Of a DNA stretch of 64,000 bases, positions 9,461-22,437 are shown one piece after another. Each line of letters opens with the position of its first letter. Position 1 is the stretch's first letter. The stretch is from Pieris napi. Lineage: Eukaryota > Arthropoda > Insecta > Lepidoptera > Pieridae. The notes beneath the pieces were generated by a model that worked only from the letters and a program-made list of their open reading frames with translations, ran no database searches and was not told where the DNA came from. The stretch is from NCBI RefSeq assembly GCF_905475465.1, contig NC_062239.1, positions 6,634,001 to 6,698,000 on the forward strand, in the 5' to 3' direction. The position numbers and the translations under genes are program-made.

Positions 9461-11593
9461 ATGTCTCGTTTTCCAGATCTATCTGACGTCATTAACATCG
9501 TGAATGCAACATTGGTGACGTGTATTAGAGATTCGCATTTTGGAAAAAACCCAAAGAATTGCCAACCAAATAATTTCCACAAGAGTCATATGCCCAGAAG
9601 TCTTATTTTAGTAGTTTTTGTAACTAAACTACTTACGCGTACACGTCCAAACTTTCTTTCATCGAACCAAAATCTTATCAAGTTTCGTACCAATTCATCG
9701 TCAAAAACACCGAAAGTTATAGGAAGAATGGATCCTAATGATGACTTAATGTGTGGTGATGACGGTGATGTATTAGAAGATACATTTGGTGATGAGATTG
9801 ATAACTTTCGTCCATTACCAGACGGAGAATTTACAATAAAAAGTAAAAAATATAATAATTTTGTGTTGGATTTGTCTGAAAATGTCGATGGTGGTATTAT
9901 CCATAGTAACGAATATAACAGTGGGGATAATCAAACATGGTTAATTAATTATGATTCCGATAAAGAAGGTTATATATTGAAGAGTAAACAAAATCCTGAT
10001 CTATTCCTGAGTTGGAATAGTCATGATGCGACTAAAGAAAATAATCTTCGCGGTTTCACAAATAAAGATAGCAAGAACCATTACTGGCGTATCGAACAGA
10101 CCGATGACGGATGTTATAAATTTAAGAATTTAGATAATTTACATATGATTATAACAATTCAGGATATATTTAGTTCATTTGGTGGAAAACAAGTTACAAT
10201 GGATACAGAAATTTCTTCTGATAAAGAGAACTATCAAAAATGGATACTTAATCCTGTCTATTTTCAGACTATACAAGATGGCAACTATAATATATTTAAT
10301 CGTAACCTGCCAGATATAGTCGTAGGCTTTCGTAATCAAGAGGACTCTTTTGTTCATGCTCAAAGCTACTCTGTCAAGGAAAATCAAGAGTGGAAGTTTA
10401 GTTACGATAGTGAAAAGGAAGGTTATAAAATAAAATGTGCGCTTAATTCAGATCTATTACTAACATTGAATAGTAATACTGCGTCTAAAGAAATGGTTCT
10501 TGGAGCATATAAAGATAGCGGTAATAAGTGCCAATATTGGCGTATCGAACGGACCGATGACGGGTCATATAGAGTTAGAAATTTGGAACATTTAAATTTG
10601 ATTTTAATTTTAAATGCTGCATCCTTTGACAGTCAAGGAGGCGGACTTAAACTAATAGTTGATAAAGATTCTAGCGATGATGCCAATATTCATTCACGTT
10701 GGACAATTAAACCTGTCTCTTATCAGTCCATCTCAGATGGTGATTATAATATATTTAATAGTAATTTGACAGACATAGTTATTGAGTATAGCAATCGAGA
10801 GGATTCCTTGGTTCACGGTCACAGCTACAGGGGAAATGATAGCCAAACATGGACGTTTGTATATAATAAAGAGAAAAAAGCTTATAAAATAAAAAATGCT
10901 CTAAGTACCGACCTTTTGCTGTGCTGGGATAGTAATGCTACGTCAGAAGAAATGTTTCTCAGAGCATATTCCGAGAGCAGTGGTAAGAATCAATATTGGC
11001 GCATCGAAAAGGTTAATGACGGATCATACAGACTTAGGGATCTAGAGAATACAGAAAAGTTAATAACTATGATTGACAAAGACAGTGCACAAGGAGGCAA
11101 AGAACTTATAGTGACTGATAGTAAAGAAAGTGGAAATGACAAAATTACAATTTCGAGTAGTTGGTTTTTGCAAAAAATAGGAAAACCAGCTATACCAAAT
11201 GGTAAATTTAAAATTGCAACGAAGTCAAATTATAGAAAGGTAATTAATTCAAATCAAGAATCAAAGTTGATTATTATTGATAACCTAAATCTTGTAACTA
11301 GCGATTGGGAAATTAAGTATGATTCAACTAAAAGAGCATATACGATACATTCGTCAAAATTTGAAAACCTAGGATGGGTCTATCAAAATAAAAACTGTTT
11401 TGTTACGTTAGATAATATAGATGGGTCTAATCTTCGAAATTATTGGATGGTAGAATATAAAATGCAGGCTGGTGGTTATTTGATAAGAAGCTTATGTGAC
11501 CCATCACAAGCAGTGAGCTATTCTGGCAACAATCTTATAACAACTGATGCAACATACTCCGATAACCAATTGTTTAATTTTATTAGAAACTAA
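9461..11593 (+). CDS. Four-repeat beta-trefoil (ricin-B-like lectin) protein
   Basis: An uninterrupted 710-residue frame. After a poorly ordered N-terminus (1-120, acidic patch about 91-112) come four tandem repeats near residues 121-272, 273-425, 426-579 and 580-710. Each opens with a DG/NG turn (DGEFTIKS, DGNYNIFN, DGDYNIFN, NGKFKIAT). They carry Trp signatures NQTW, NQEW, SQTW and the block YWRIE-x2-DDG, with QxW-type endings in the first three. This is the ricin-B/beta-trefoil fold, which often binds sugars. No catalytic domain is seen. The fourth repeat is the most diverged. The start is uncertain: Met90 (9728) or a spliced exon beginning at 9476 are alternatives. A single intronless frame beside the 12-exon CCT3 gene suggests retroposition or horizontal gain; this is inference. 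The call rests on motifs, not a search. Confidence 0.75.
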   Translation: MSRFPDLSDVINIVNATLVTCIRDSHFGKNPKNCQPNNFHKSHMPRSLILVVFVTKLLTRTRPNFLSSNQNLIKFRTNSSSKTPKVIGRMDPNDDLMCGDDGDVLEDTFGDEIDNFRPLPDGEFTIKSKKYNNFVLDLSENVDGGIIHSNEYNSGDNQTWLINYDSDKEGYILKSKQNPDLFLSWNSHDATKENNLRGFTNKDSKNHYWRIEQTDDGCYKFKNLDNLHMIITIQDIFSSFGGKQVTMDTEISSDKENYQKWILNPVYFQTIQDGNYNIFNRNLPDIVVGFRNQEDSFVHAQSYSVKENQEWKFSYDSEKEGYKIKCALNSDLLLTLNSNTASKEMVLGAYKDSGNKCQYWRIERTDDGSYRVRNLEHLNLILILNAASFDSQGGGLKLIVDKDSSDDANIHSRWTIKPVSYQSISDGDYNIFNSNLTDIVIEYSNREDSLVHGHSYRGNDSQTWTFVYNKEKKAYKIKNALSTDLLLCWDSNATSEEMFLRAYSESSGKNQYWRIEKVNDGSYRLRDLENTEKLITMIDKDSAQGGKELIVTDSKESGNDKITISSSWFLQKIGKPAIPNGKFKIATKSNYRKVINSNQESKLIIIDNLNLVTSDWEIKYDSTKRAYTIHSSKFENLGWVYQNKNCFVTLDNIDGSNLRNYWMVEYKMQAGGYLIRSLCDPSQAVSYSGNNLITTDATYSDNQLFNFIRN

Positions 11594-13187
11594 CAATTTA
11601 TAAGTTATCAGCTGGATTACGATATTAACGTTAATCAATAAATTTCTACAGAAATTTGGACGTGGTTACCAACCCTTCTAAAATCTCAAAGAAAGCTGGA
11701 AGCAGTTGATCAAACAACAATCTTCACTGAAAATCTGGCATGATGTCCTAACTCTTATCGTGATATATGAATCATATAGTACTTCAAGATCTGAATTAAT
11801 TTCTTTTTTAAGCAGATTAAATAATTTAAGGCATTGAAGAATTGTATTTAGGTATAAGGTGGTAATGTTTCTATTTTATATACTACTTATTACATTCTCT
11901 ACTATATATACACTTTTGATTATTTTTGTGTAGTTAATTTCTCAGTTTGGCCTAAATACAAGCTGGCTCAGAAAACTGCTAGCTGAGGGTTTTGCTTATG
12001 CGATTATCATAATAAATTAGCTCTAAGATTCTTTGTTATTTAATACTGTAACTGATGTTTCTGGCAATAAACAGAATTATTATTTATTTATTTTATTCCT
12101 ATACAATTATTCGTTAGTGATCTGTGAATTCATTATTTTTTTAAATATCTTTTAAGTAGAAAGATACAATAATAATCATCTTGAATAGAGAAGTTAAAAG
12201 TTGCCTTTGTTCTATAGGAAGAAAAAAATAACACTTAAATATAAAGCCACTCAATGATAATTTAGTTTTAAAAGGTTGTTAAAACTAATTTTCTTAGCTT
12301 TTTTTGATTTGCTTGTTGTTGCTATGTCAAATAGAATTTGTTTATAAATTGGGGTTGCTTCTTACGTAGAGACTGTTGTTAGTAGGAGTCATGGATAGAA
12401 ACGTTATCAAATCCTTGTTTGCTCACAAACTTTCAAACTGCAAACATGGCAAGTATGAGAAAATAACGGTGTATTAACAAACAAGTTTTACTGATACGCG
12501 CAACAAGGAGGGAGAGAAAATTAGTGATAGATATAGATGCTTTGGATTAAGTATTTTTTCTTTCCATTTAACAACAACTCTTTGTAACGTCAAAATAAGC
12601 AGCCCCTTGAGTGTCGTTATATAGATTACATTGTATATTCTTCAGTGATCAGATCAGGCAATTAAATATTTTGTGAATCAACATATAAGAATAACAACAA
12701 AACCATGGGTACATGTTCTACTAAATTAAGAGTATTTTTTCTGACCTCACGTTAACATTGATAAATAAAACACATATTTATTATTTTAGAAGTTTAATAC
12801 TATAATTGTTTCAAACGAAACAGCATGTAACATAAACGCGACCTCACGAGTAAACTGACCATAGATAAATAACGAGAAGGTTATTAAATAAAATGATTAA
12901 AAACTACAAAGTTATTATTAACGTTAATTGTGTGACAAGGACAAATCTCAATTCACATCTTCAAACATTTGTTTTTGGTACAAATCATATCTTCAAAAAA
13001 ACTGTCTCTGAATTCTGCGTCTTTAGAGAAATAATTTGCATCTAGCAATTCTTGAAAATATTTTCACCATATATAAAGATTTTAGTGAACCTTAATAATA
13101 TTATAAGCGAAAAGCATATCTGGACTCCTTCTCACCAGTTTTAAGTGTTATCTAGCGTAAAAAACTAGTGGATAGTTATTACTATGT
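11594..13187. other. Convergent 3' flanks of trefoil gene and CCT3
   Basis: AT-rich spacer between two genes facing each other. An AATAAA lies about 40 bases past the trefoil stop at 11637-11642 and another at 12067-12072. No gene or repeat family shared with the rest of the window was seen. Confidence 0.45.
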
Positions 13188-13193
13188 TTTATT
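13188..13193 (-). terminator. Candidate CCT3 polyadenylation signal
   Basis: AATAAA on the minus strand about 240 bases after the CCT3 stop. A second AATAAA (13431-13436) overlaps the stop codon itself and would give almost no 3' UTR, so the distal one is preferred. Confidence 0.45.
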
Positions 13194-13431
13194 CGACGTA
13201 TTACATAACCCTGTAATAGTTGTTACAATAAAATGTTAAAAAAAAAACGACTTGATGGCTGTTTTTTTTACGCTGACATTAAATGCAACTCTACGAGAGA
13301 TGGTTTCAGTAATATATTGAATATTACCAGTAGTAAGAAATAGCCAATGTAAAACTCACAATATTGAAACTAACTATTTTAAAATATTTAGTAAAATCAT
13401 AGCGGCTATGTAATACAAGTTAATAAAGCTT

Positions 13432-16400
13432 TTATTCTTGTTGGGCCATCTGCGCCGGCGCAGCGGGTTCTTTTCCATCCTTCCTCTTAGAACCGGATAC
13501 AATGTCATCAATCCTCAACAACATTATCGCTGTCTCCACAGCCGTTTTGTAGACCTGCAATATATAATTAATTTTAATAATAGATTCAATTGCTAAATAC
13601 CCATTTCCTTCCCTTTAGCGAATGTCAATTTATTTATTATCATAACAGTAATATGTATCTAATTATACAATCTGTAGTGTAGTTAATCCCCTTGCCATGA
13701 TATTTGTTTAGTGTTCAATCGATCGATCAAATCGACGATCTTAAACAATTTGCAAAATTTGAAATTAATCTATTAAGTTGTGACTTATAAAAACCCAATA
13801 TGAATTATAAGTGATGTGATAATAGTGGTAGTAGCTTAAAAACCTAGGGGTAGTAACACCAATAAACTATAGGTACAAATAAATTGAATTAATGTATGCT
13901 AAACATAGAATTTTCTTAGACATCACTAAAAAGTTAACCGTTATAGTGAAGTGCCGCAAAAAGGAGTAAAAACCTTCGCGGAAAAAGCAGTAAGTCTTAC
14001 TAAAACCTTATTCAAAAATCATTTTTTTAAAGAATTTTCTATTTACGTAAACCACGAGTTCGCTACGATCTTTCAAATTGTTTACGAATCACAATATCAT
14101 AGCTAACACCATCTGGTGGCACATGCCAATACTAAAGCGTTGTTAGGGTTGTAAAGATTCCTCCGTCGGCCGACAAATGACGCTAGGTGGCACTAAATGA
14201 ACAGTAGCTTTAATTATTTTGATTGTACCAGATATGGTACAGTATGCAACGTAGGGATAATATTGTATTAATATTATTTGTTCCAAAGGTGTTATTTTAA
14301 AGACGATTACGTTTTATTTAACAAGAACTGGGAATTCATTAAATAATAATTTCTATACACACAGTAATCGTCGTACATGCAACATAAAGCAAATCGACTC
14401 ATTTGTTATGACAGGTTAGCCTAGCCTATTATAACAAATTTTTAACAATGCAAGCTTAGTTTAAAGCTCGTCGCGCGCGCACCACTTCGTGCTATGCAGT
14501 TAACATATAGGAATGTAAGATCACAAAATCGTTTGGTTATTTCATTAAGTTTAATAACTAACGACTTAATTCAATTTAATCAAACATTAACCTACTAATT
14601 ACATTTCTCTTAGGTATAAGACCGCTAATTCTTGGAAATTTGCGCGATACATACTATTTCAGAAACGTCAAAAGCACCTCAGCAGCTTTCTCGCTGTTTT
14701 GTGATTCTATTAAGTACCTAATGGAACTCTACAATGAAATATCACGATATTCATACGACAATTATTCTAAACATTTAAAAAGTAAACAATCGTATCCTAT
14801 TAATCTGATTTTTTTTAGGTTTTCTTTAAATCCTACCGAACTAGCACTGCGTTGCCGTTTTTGACCGTCGTCTAGTATGAATGAATTTGCAATGGTGTTA
14901 CATTTATCGAACATTTTTATCTCAATTCGTTGGTTGTGAAAATAGGGTCTTTAGTTAATTACATTTTCCTTGTACTTTAACGATAAAATGCATATTACAC
15001 CAATACCTTTGCACTAAAAAAAAAAACAAAAAAAAATTTTCTATGCTGTATATATTTGTTCCTGTTGCAAACACATTTCAGGGTCTCAAATAACCACAAC
15101 CGGACTGCGTAAGTGGTAACATATTTATCAAAATAAAATCTCTAAAGTACAAATTACGGGAACAAACTTTTTACTTTACATACAGAAATAAGGCTGGTCA
15201 TTCACTTGCTATAAGAGCAATGAAACAGACCTTTAGGATTTTAAACATCTCTTAACATAAATCTTAAATTCAGTGGTTCAACATGTAAATGAAAAACAAA
15301 TACCTGTAACTTAACAGCCAGCGGTTCCCAAATTCCCTTAGCAGCCATGTCCACGATCTCTCCCGTCTCTCCGTCGATGCCCGCAGTGCTGGCAACAGTG
15401 GCGCCCGCCGCGTGACGTGCACGCAACGCAGTCAACGTACGAATTGTGTTGGCACCACAGTTCTGGGCGAGTGTACGCGGGATTATTTCTGTAAACATCA
15501 ATCAAAATCGTTTATTGACACATAGTAACACTCAGAAAGGCTGTTTAATATAATAATAATAAGAAAATGTTATATGAAAACTGTAATACAGTAGAACCTC
15601 CATAACTCGAACATCAAACGCCAAAATTGAGGGTAAGAGTTTTCGACGTATTGAGGATTTGAACTTACAAGTTGAATCAAAATTCAGATTTGTTCTTACT
15701 AATATTGACTCAGAAATGATGAGTTAAAGAGAAACAACACTATAATAAATGTACAAGTTAAATGGTATGATAACTCAAACTCAAAATATCTTTATTCATA
15801 TAGGTAAACAAGTACACTTATGAACGTCAAAAAAAGTTAAATTTATTGTAAATTTACATTTACTACCAGTTCGCAAGTCAAGGGCCTAGAGCGGGCAAGA
15901 AGAACTGGCAATAAACTTTCTGCCACTCTTTTTAATCGCTAAGTTTTGAGTCATACAAATTATTAGAACTGGAGCAAATCAAGAATTAGGATCATTTAAG
16001 TATACGTCAAATTTATAAAAAGCTTTATTGATTAATTTACGTTTAACGAGAGTTGAATTTATTCAGTGATAATTCTCTAATTTCGCTTGGGAGTTTGTTG
16101 TAAAAACGAATACAATTTCCATATAGATAGTGGTTTATCTTCTAGAACCTGGTTGGTCATACACTCAAACTCTCGATACAGTTGATACTGATATTTACCA
16201 AGTGCAGTAGCAATAGCCCTGTAGGGTGTGTTGTGTGAGGAGTTAGCAGACAAAGCCTGAGATACTGCCATCTCCACGGCACCACCGCCCGCCACCAGAC
16301 GCGGACTCAGAACCTGGAAAAAGACAATTTCTTATTATTATTTTTTTGGACAATTCACACCAATTGACCTAGTCCCATGCTAAGCTGGTGAAGCTTGTGT

Positions 16401-19400
16401 TATGGGTAGGCAACGGATATACATACATATTATAGATAGATAGACATATAAATACATATTTAAACACCCAAGACCTAAGCACAACCAAATGCTTATCACA
16501 TCGATATTTGTCTCAGCCGGGGATCGAACCCGGGACCCATGGATCCGCAGTCAGGGATACTAACCACTAGACCAATGAGCCGTCTTATAAAAGTAAGCCT
16601 TTGCTATACAATTCTTTAATCTTCAATGACAGAATAGCATGCGTTTAAATGTGTCAAACCTGAGAATGGTATGTCCCCACATGTTAATAACCTTAATAAG
16701 AATAAATGCAGAAAAATTAAGACAAGGTTGAGTTGCAGCGCCACTTAATCATTATTAAGTATTATTACTAATTATTAGTATTGACCGTATCGCAAGTTTT
16801 TTCCAAAAGCAGGTAAGATGAAAGTGAAAACTTCTTTAGCGGCCTTGTACACTTTTTTAGGAATGGGTAAAAAAATTTAAACTCGCGGCAGGACACGTGA
16901 CCTGATCGAAAATTCGTAAGACGGATGGCGAGTAGACAGCTGGCGCGGCGTATTTAATGTTATATAAATTGTCATGTTTGTGTACGATAGCGCAATAAAT
17001 AAATATTGTATTCTACCACATAAATGATAGTACTTTTATACTGATAATTAAAGCAATTCGTGCAAAATTATTCCCTAATCATTAAAATAACAAAAAGGCA
17101 TAACGTTAATATTCAAGTTTTCACTTCTGCCGGCACTCCCGGAGTGCAACCTGTCGTTTTGTTTCTTGAGATATTTTCCTTCAACATACGAGGATCTGTC
17201 GATTGCACATTATCTATTGAAGCACAGGCTTCGTAAAGACATACTCGTGTTAAATGAATAAAAAATATATACTGCGTACTAAAAATACGTACCAAATTCT
17301 TTGCAACGTGCAAAGCGTCTTGCAGATTTCGCTCAATCTCGTTCAACACATCTTTAGAGGCTCCACGTAGAAGGATGGTGCACGCCTGAAAACATTTCAT
17401 TCCATATTCTGAAACTAAACTGACTTGTTTGCTCTATGAATCTTTTTTTTTACTTAGTATGTCGTTATTGCCAGGGCCCAAATAATTTTTAGAGATACGA
17501 ACAGCAATTCAGGGCATATAAGACATAGAATGCTAAAGACACCCACCTCAAGGAAATTAAAAAAAACTTAAATTCTATTGCTATAAAGATTTTGAAAATG
17601 TATAACAAATAATGGACCAAACTTTAGGGACTTCGTTTCTATAACTGTAATTATACAAACAATTACAGCTATAGAAACGAAGTACAAACGCAAATTGGAT
17701 CATTATATACCCTGTGGGCTTTTATTATTTTATTTATGAGTAATAATTTTACTGTATATAGACAATAATATATCTTTTATAACATATTTTATACACATTC
17801 GGAAATTATAAAATCAACTGACAAGATATTTTTTACAAAACATATAAAAATTTACAATATTATAATTTATAGATTAAAACTTCCTTCAACACCACCAAGT
17901 ATTATAAATTTACATACATAGTACGACTAAGTTATGTAAACTATTAAATGGTACGTTAATCCTGATTGAATAGTGAATGTAATTGATAATAAATTAGAAG
18001 TAAAACACTTACCTTAGGATTCTTACATTCGGTGACAAAGGTGAAGTACTCATCACCAATCTTCTTGACCTCAAATCTTCCAGCCTGAGTACCAACGTCA
18101 CTCTCCTTGAGCTCTTCAGTACGGTTAACGATTGTGGCGCCACACGCACGGGCTAAACGGTTGTTGTCTGTTTTGCGTAGTCTGTACAATAATAAACAAT
18201 ATGTTAAGTGGGACTCTATGTATATCTCTACTCGACTTTGGTAGTAATATTAGTATAACCACAGCTCTGTATAAAACATGTACAGGGCTTACAGTGTCTT
18301 AATATTGATTACACTTTGGGTGAGATTCTGAAGTGAGACTTTACTGACTATCTTATGTCAAAATCTTGTTTCAACTAGGAGAATTGAACTTATCGCTTAG
18401 GCTCGTTTTCGAATCTAAGCCAAAAAAAATAACAAAAATGTAATAGATAGTTATTTTAAAGCAGTCAAAAAAATAATAACTGTATACAACAGTGCGGTAC
18501 TTACATAACCAATGAAGTAAAAGTCAAATCATTTATTTCAATTAGACCACCTAAAATGGCACCTTTGAACGTCAAATAAAATATAAAGAAGATTCTAGTT
18601 GCCCCTTCCAAAAGGTAGTTTCGTGTGGAGAAGAATGGGCAACTCCAGGTTCAGCTACTTTTATAAAAGCTTACTTCTTGTTATAAGACAGTATTTTAAA
18701 ATCTTAAAATCGCTATATATAATATATATATATAACAAACCACAAATAGAAGTTGTGTACAACATAATGTTTTTTAGAGTAGCACTTCTATATAATACCA
18801 GTTCAATTATACACTTACAAAATTTAAATACATATTTACACTTTCACGATGCAAAGAAAATTACCTGCGAATAGCAGTGATGCCAGCTTTAACAAGATAG
18901 TGCTGAGCAAGATCTGAGACTCCCTTCTCGGTGAAGACAATGTCTGGCTTGAGAGCGATGATGTCAGCACATTGACGTTGCACATGCTCCTCTTCCAGTT
19001 GCAGGAGTTTGGTGAAGTCCTAGAATTAGTCATTGTTATACTTTAATAATAACTCTACAACAAACTGTATGATCCATGTCTGCCAGTTAAATATGTAAAT
19101 GTTTCTGTTTGAAATGTAATAAAAAAATAAAATAAAATATGAATATGTTACTTTTTCTAAACAATAGCAAATATACTGTTTAATTTGTAAAATTCTGAAC
19201 AAGACATTAATCTTATTAAAAATATAATATAATGAAGTAAATTCATCATAATTTAATCATTTTTTACATGCACTAAAGAAAAACATGAATAACTTCAGTA
19301 CAAAGTTCATACAATAATGATAAAAAAATCATTTTTACGGTAATAAATATTGTTATTTTTATTTAATCATATTATTATTGACATAATTTTCTTTTAATAA

Positions 19401-21226
19401 CAAAATTATATATAAAACCTGCAACAGTTGTATACTATAGTAATTATGAATGTTATAGTAACATGTTTTTGCTTAAGAAACACTTGACTTTGCTACAAAG
19501 ATAAATACAATTCATAACATTGATTGTACACTAAGAACCAAAAGAGTATTATTACCTGTTCATCAGCAATCTCAATATTGGTCTGACTTTCTCCCTTCTT
19601 GTACTCCAATGGACAGTCCAATAAAATAATTCTAGGGTTTTCAATCAATCTTTTCATTTTGGGATGTGTCACATCCTTATTGATCATGATACCATTTAAT
19701 ACCTTTGACTCTTCAACTGTCCCACCAGGAATCTTTTCAACCTTAGCATAGCTGAAAAGTATTGTAACAATTGCATGTAGACTACAAGCATATTTATAAC
19801 ATATAACATAATTAAGTTTAAATATACAGAGTAAGTGTAAGCTCAATATCTAAGATGTTAAAAACATAGTTGGGTGGCAAAGTGTATTAAGCATGAGATA
19901 TTAATAAGGTTTTACTGTAGAGAGAAACAAATGACAATTACTTACTTTTTAATATCAACCTCTACTCTTCCATTGTCATTGATAGTGACAGTATTGACAG
20001 CATCAATGGCTATATCAACTGCAAGATCGGCCCAGCGACCAATGTACTTGGTTCCCACACATGATCGTATCTAAAACATTATTTTAACTAGAATCATAAT
20101 GTAAAAAGGGTGATTATTTAAACTATAATCATAAAATAAAAAGGGTGATTATTTAAATAGAATAATAACAAATATTTTCTTAGTTGACAGAATATTAGAA
20201 AAATAATCTTAATAAGATACTACTTTTTATGAATATTAAGTATATGACACTGAAAACCGGAGGGGTCACAGATTATTTACTGTTTAACTTCAGTAATCAT
20301 ACTATAAACTTGCACTTCCCTTCATGCCAAAGGATTTAAACACTTAAAGATATATAGTTATTTAAACTTACCACTTCCTTGATCTTATCCTTATCATTTA
20401 AATCTACAGGAACCGATATTTTCTCCTGCAGCAATTTAACTGCATCTTCAAGGGCTTGTCTATATTCCCTAATAATGACAGTAGGGTGAATATTTTGTGC
20501 GAGGAATTGTTCTGCCACACCTAAGATTTCTCCAGCTAGTACAATGACTGATGTTGTTCCATCACCAACCTATATAACAAAATTAAATAATAAAAGAATG
20601 GTAAGATGCTAAATAATTCAGGTAAAATACAATAAAAGAAAGAAACATGATATTTCAAAAAATCATCATTAATTCATTACATAAAACAATCGAAAATTAG
20701 ACACAAATTAATGAAAATGTATTTTTAATCAGCTGTAGGAGGGTAATTAATTAATTTGAATAGGCAAATATAAGCATTCTAACCTCTTCATCTTGGGTTC
20801 TCGCAATTTCTATCATGGTTTTAGCAGCTGGGTGTTGCACAGTGATTTCTCTGAGGATAGCATTTCCGTCGTTAGTCATTACTATCCCACCCATGGGGTC
20901 CATCAACATTTTCAACATTGCTTGGGGACCAAGGCATGTTCTTATAACGTCCGCTATTGTCTAAAATATGCAATACAACTCAAAAGTTATAACTGAAAAT
21001 CATACGGAATAATGAAAATTAACAATTATACGTATTTTTAAACTTATTTACCTTCCCAGCATTTATATTTTCGAGTTGAACTTTCCGGCCGGAGTCACGT
21101 TTTGTGTTTTGGCCTAAAATTTGGTAAATTTTAAACTGACAAATTTTCTTGTGAAATACATACATCAACTATTAATTTTTATATTCAATACTTACTCAGT
21201 ACTATAATTGGTTGTTGTCCGTACAT
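13432..21226 (-). CDS. CCT3: T-complex protein 1 subunit gamma (TRiC/CCT3), 12 exons
   Basis: ATP-driven cytosolic chaperonin subunit; eight different subunits form each ring that folds actin, tubulin and many other proteins. Coding exons in order: 21196-21226, 21052-21113, 20784-20960, 20372-20569, 19946-20070, 19556-19751, 18865-19019, 18013-18181, 17293-17385, 16199-16313, 15304-15488, 13432-13554. All junctions are GT-AG and the phases close to 1629 bases, 542 aa plus stop, close to the length I recall for the human protein. It starts MYGQQPIIVLSQNTKR. TCP-1 marks include RTCLGP (38-43), MTNDGNAIL (59-67) and the nucleotide-site GDGTTS (92-97); KIPGG and KKGESQTNIE lie in the middle. The gamma identity rests on end-to-end resemblance to animal CCT3. 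Introns are 82 to 1749 bases; several hold repeats. Confidence 0.97.
15774..15950. repeat. Repeat family C, copy 1 (CCT3 intron)
   Basis: Shares CTTTATTCATATAGGTAA, ACTACCAGTTCGCAAGTCAAG and AAGAACTGGCAATAAACT with copies at 38155, 38605 (reverse) and 55311. AGTTCT and AGAACT inside it can pair. It looks like a LINE tail or short retroposon; I cannot name the parent. It lies in the CCT3 intron between exons 10 and 11. Confidence 0.65.
16346..16584 (-). repeat. tRNA-headed SINE, family B, copy 2 (CCT3 intron)
   Basis: The reverse complement of the element at 267-513. On the minus strand it reads a clear tRNA-like head (GGTCTAGTGGTTAGTATCCC and the B-box GGTTCGATCCCCGG), then the same body and ending. 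It lies in the intron between CCT3 exons 9 and 10, in the same orientation as the gene. Confidence 0.8.
17630..17683. repeat. Short inverted repeat in a CCT3 intron
   Basis: 23-base arms 17630-17652 and 17661-17683 pair with one mismatch around an 8-base loop (arm core TTCGTTTCTATA). It lies between exons 8 and 9. It could be a transposon scar or an RNA hairpin in the pre-mRNA. Confidence 0.6.
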
Positions 21227-22437
21227 TTTGTTTTTATATCTACGCTAATTGTGAAAATTATTGAAACAATATAATTATATATTCAACATTAAGTTTTCAA
21301 TCGCGTGGGGAACTTAAGAGAGATGCCAGAAATAAAAATAAATGAATACTGTAATAGTCATAGATAATGTTATTATTAGGAATATTACACAGACTAGCCA
21401 AGCAACTAAAAAGCTATATAATAATATATTTAATACACATTGTCGGGTGGATAAAGTTATATTAAATAAATATTTACATGAAAATATACTGGTATATTTT
21501 CCAATATATTATACCTTAAAACTAAAAGTGAGTCAGTTTAATGTTGGCAGAAACTGAACAAGAGCAATAAAGCAAAATCATTAGAAATGTATGTAAATTT
21601 TTTATATACAATAAATGTATGATTGTAATGTAATTGTATTCTTAAATTGTATGGTAATCTATTATTTTGCAATAAACACTATAACAGTAACTTATCTCTT
21701 AATATGACACTGCACCTGATTGCCGCTATAATTTGCAACTAGATGGTGCTTAAACAAATTGTACTGAAAAGATAACATACGTATGAGTACAATATAAAAT
21801 TAAAAATTATTTAGGGAATAGAGTTAAAAGTTAAAACTCAATGCTCGTCATTTCAGCGCACTAGCTCTGCGTGGAGATTGTTACACTAATATATTAACAA
21901 AACGCGCGTAATGCACATAATTTCAAATTACTATCGATCGTTTTTAATAAACATTGAACAGTATTTTTTCACACTTATATAATTCAAGTTTATGAAGCCA
22001 TTAGGCATATTTTTTTTTAGTATTTGTAGAAATAGGACAATTTGAATAAATAAAACTAATAAAATATTACTATTACCTACTTTTTATTGTGATTTTTCGG
22101 TATGTCCACGCTTACCGCCAGAGTTTTTCCCTTGGACTCCATTGCCAATGTCTGCCAATGTCATAGATATGTGTAAGGTAAACGAGAAGTTCACCAGCTG
22201 AGGCCGCGACGAAAGCCGTACTGACAATCTGGTGGCACTCTAGGTTCCTTAGAAGCTGCACGTTAATCATTCATTTTAGAGAACAAGGTGACAATAGCTA
22301 TTAGTCGATAGTTGGTCATCAAAACTAATTAGGTACTTACTTACAAAGATCTATTTCGATGGATGGATATCATCTACCATCGTCTACGACGAACATTCTT
22401 TTTTTGTATTCGATATCTTTTTAAATATCGAACATAA
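21227..22437. other. Upstream region of CCT3
   Basis: Presumed 5' UTR and promoter of CCT3 on the minus strand. TATAAAAA lies only a few bases from the ATG and is therefore not a useful TATA box. No coding exon is recognised; a 71-codon plus-strand frame at 21342-21557 is AT-rich and unsupported. Confidence 0.45.

Noticed and set aside
9461..11593. Complete pierisin-type toxin gene
   Set aside because: Only the lectin-like repeats are present; no ADP-ribosyltransferase region is seen in the frame or just upstream.
13431..13436. AATAAA overlapping the CCT3 stop codon as the poly-A signal
   Set aside because: It would leave almost no 3' UTR; a second AATAAA about 240 bases downstream is more plausible.
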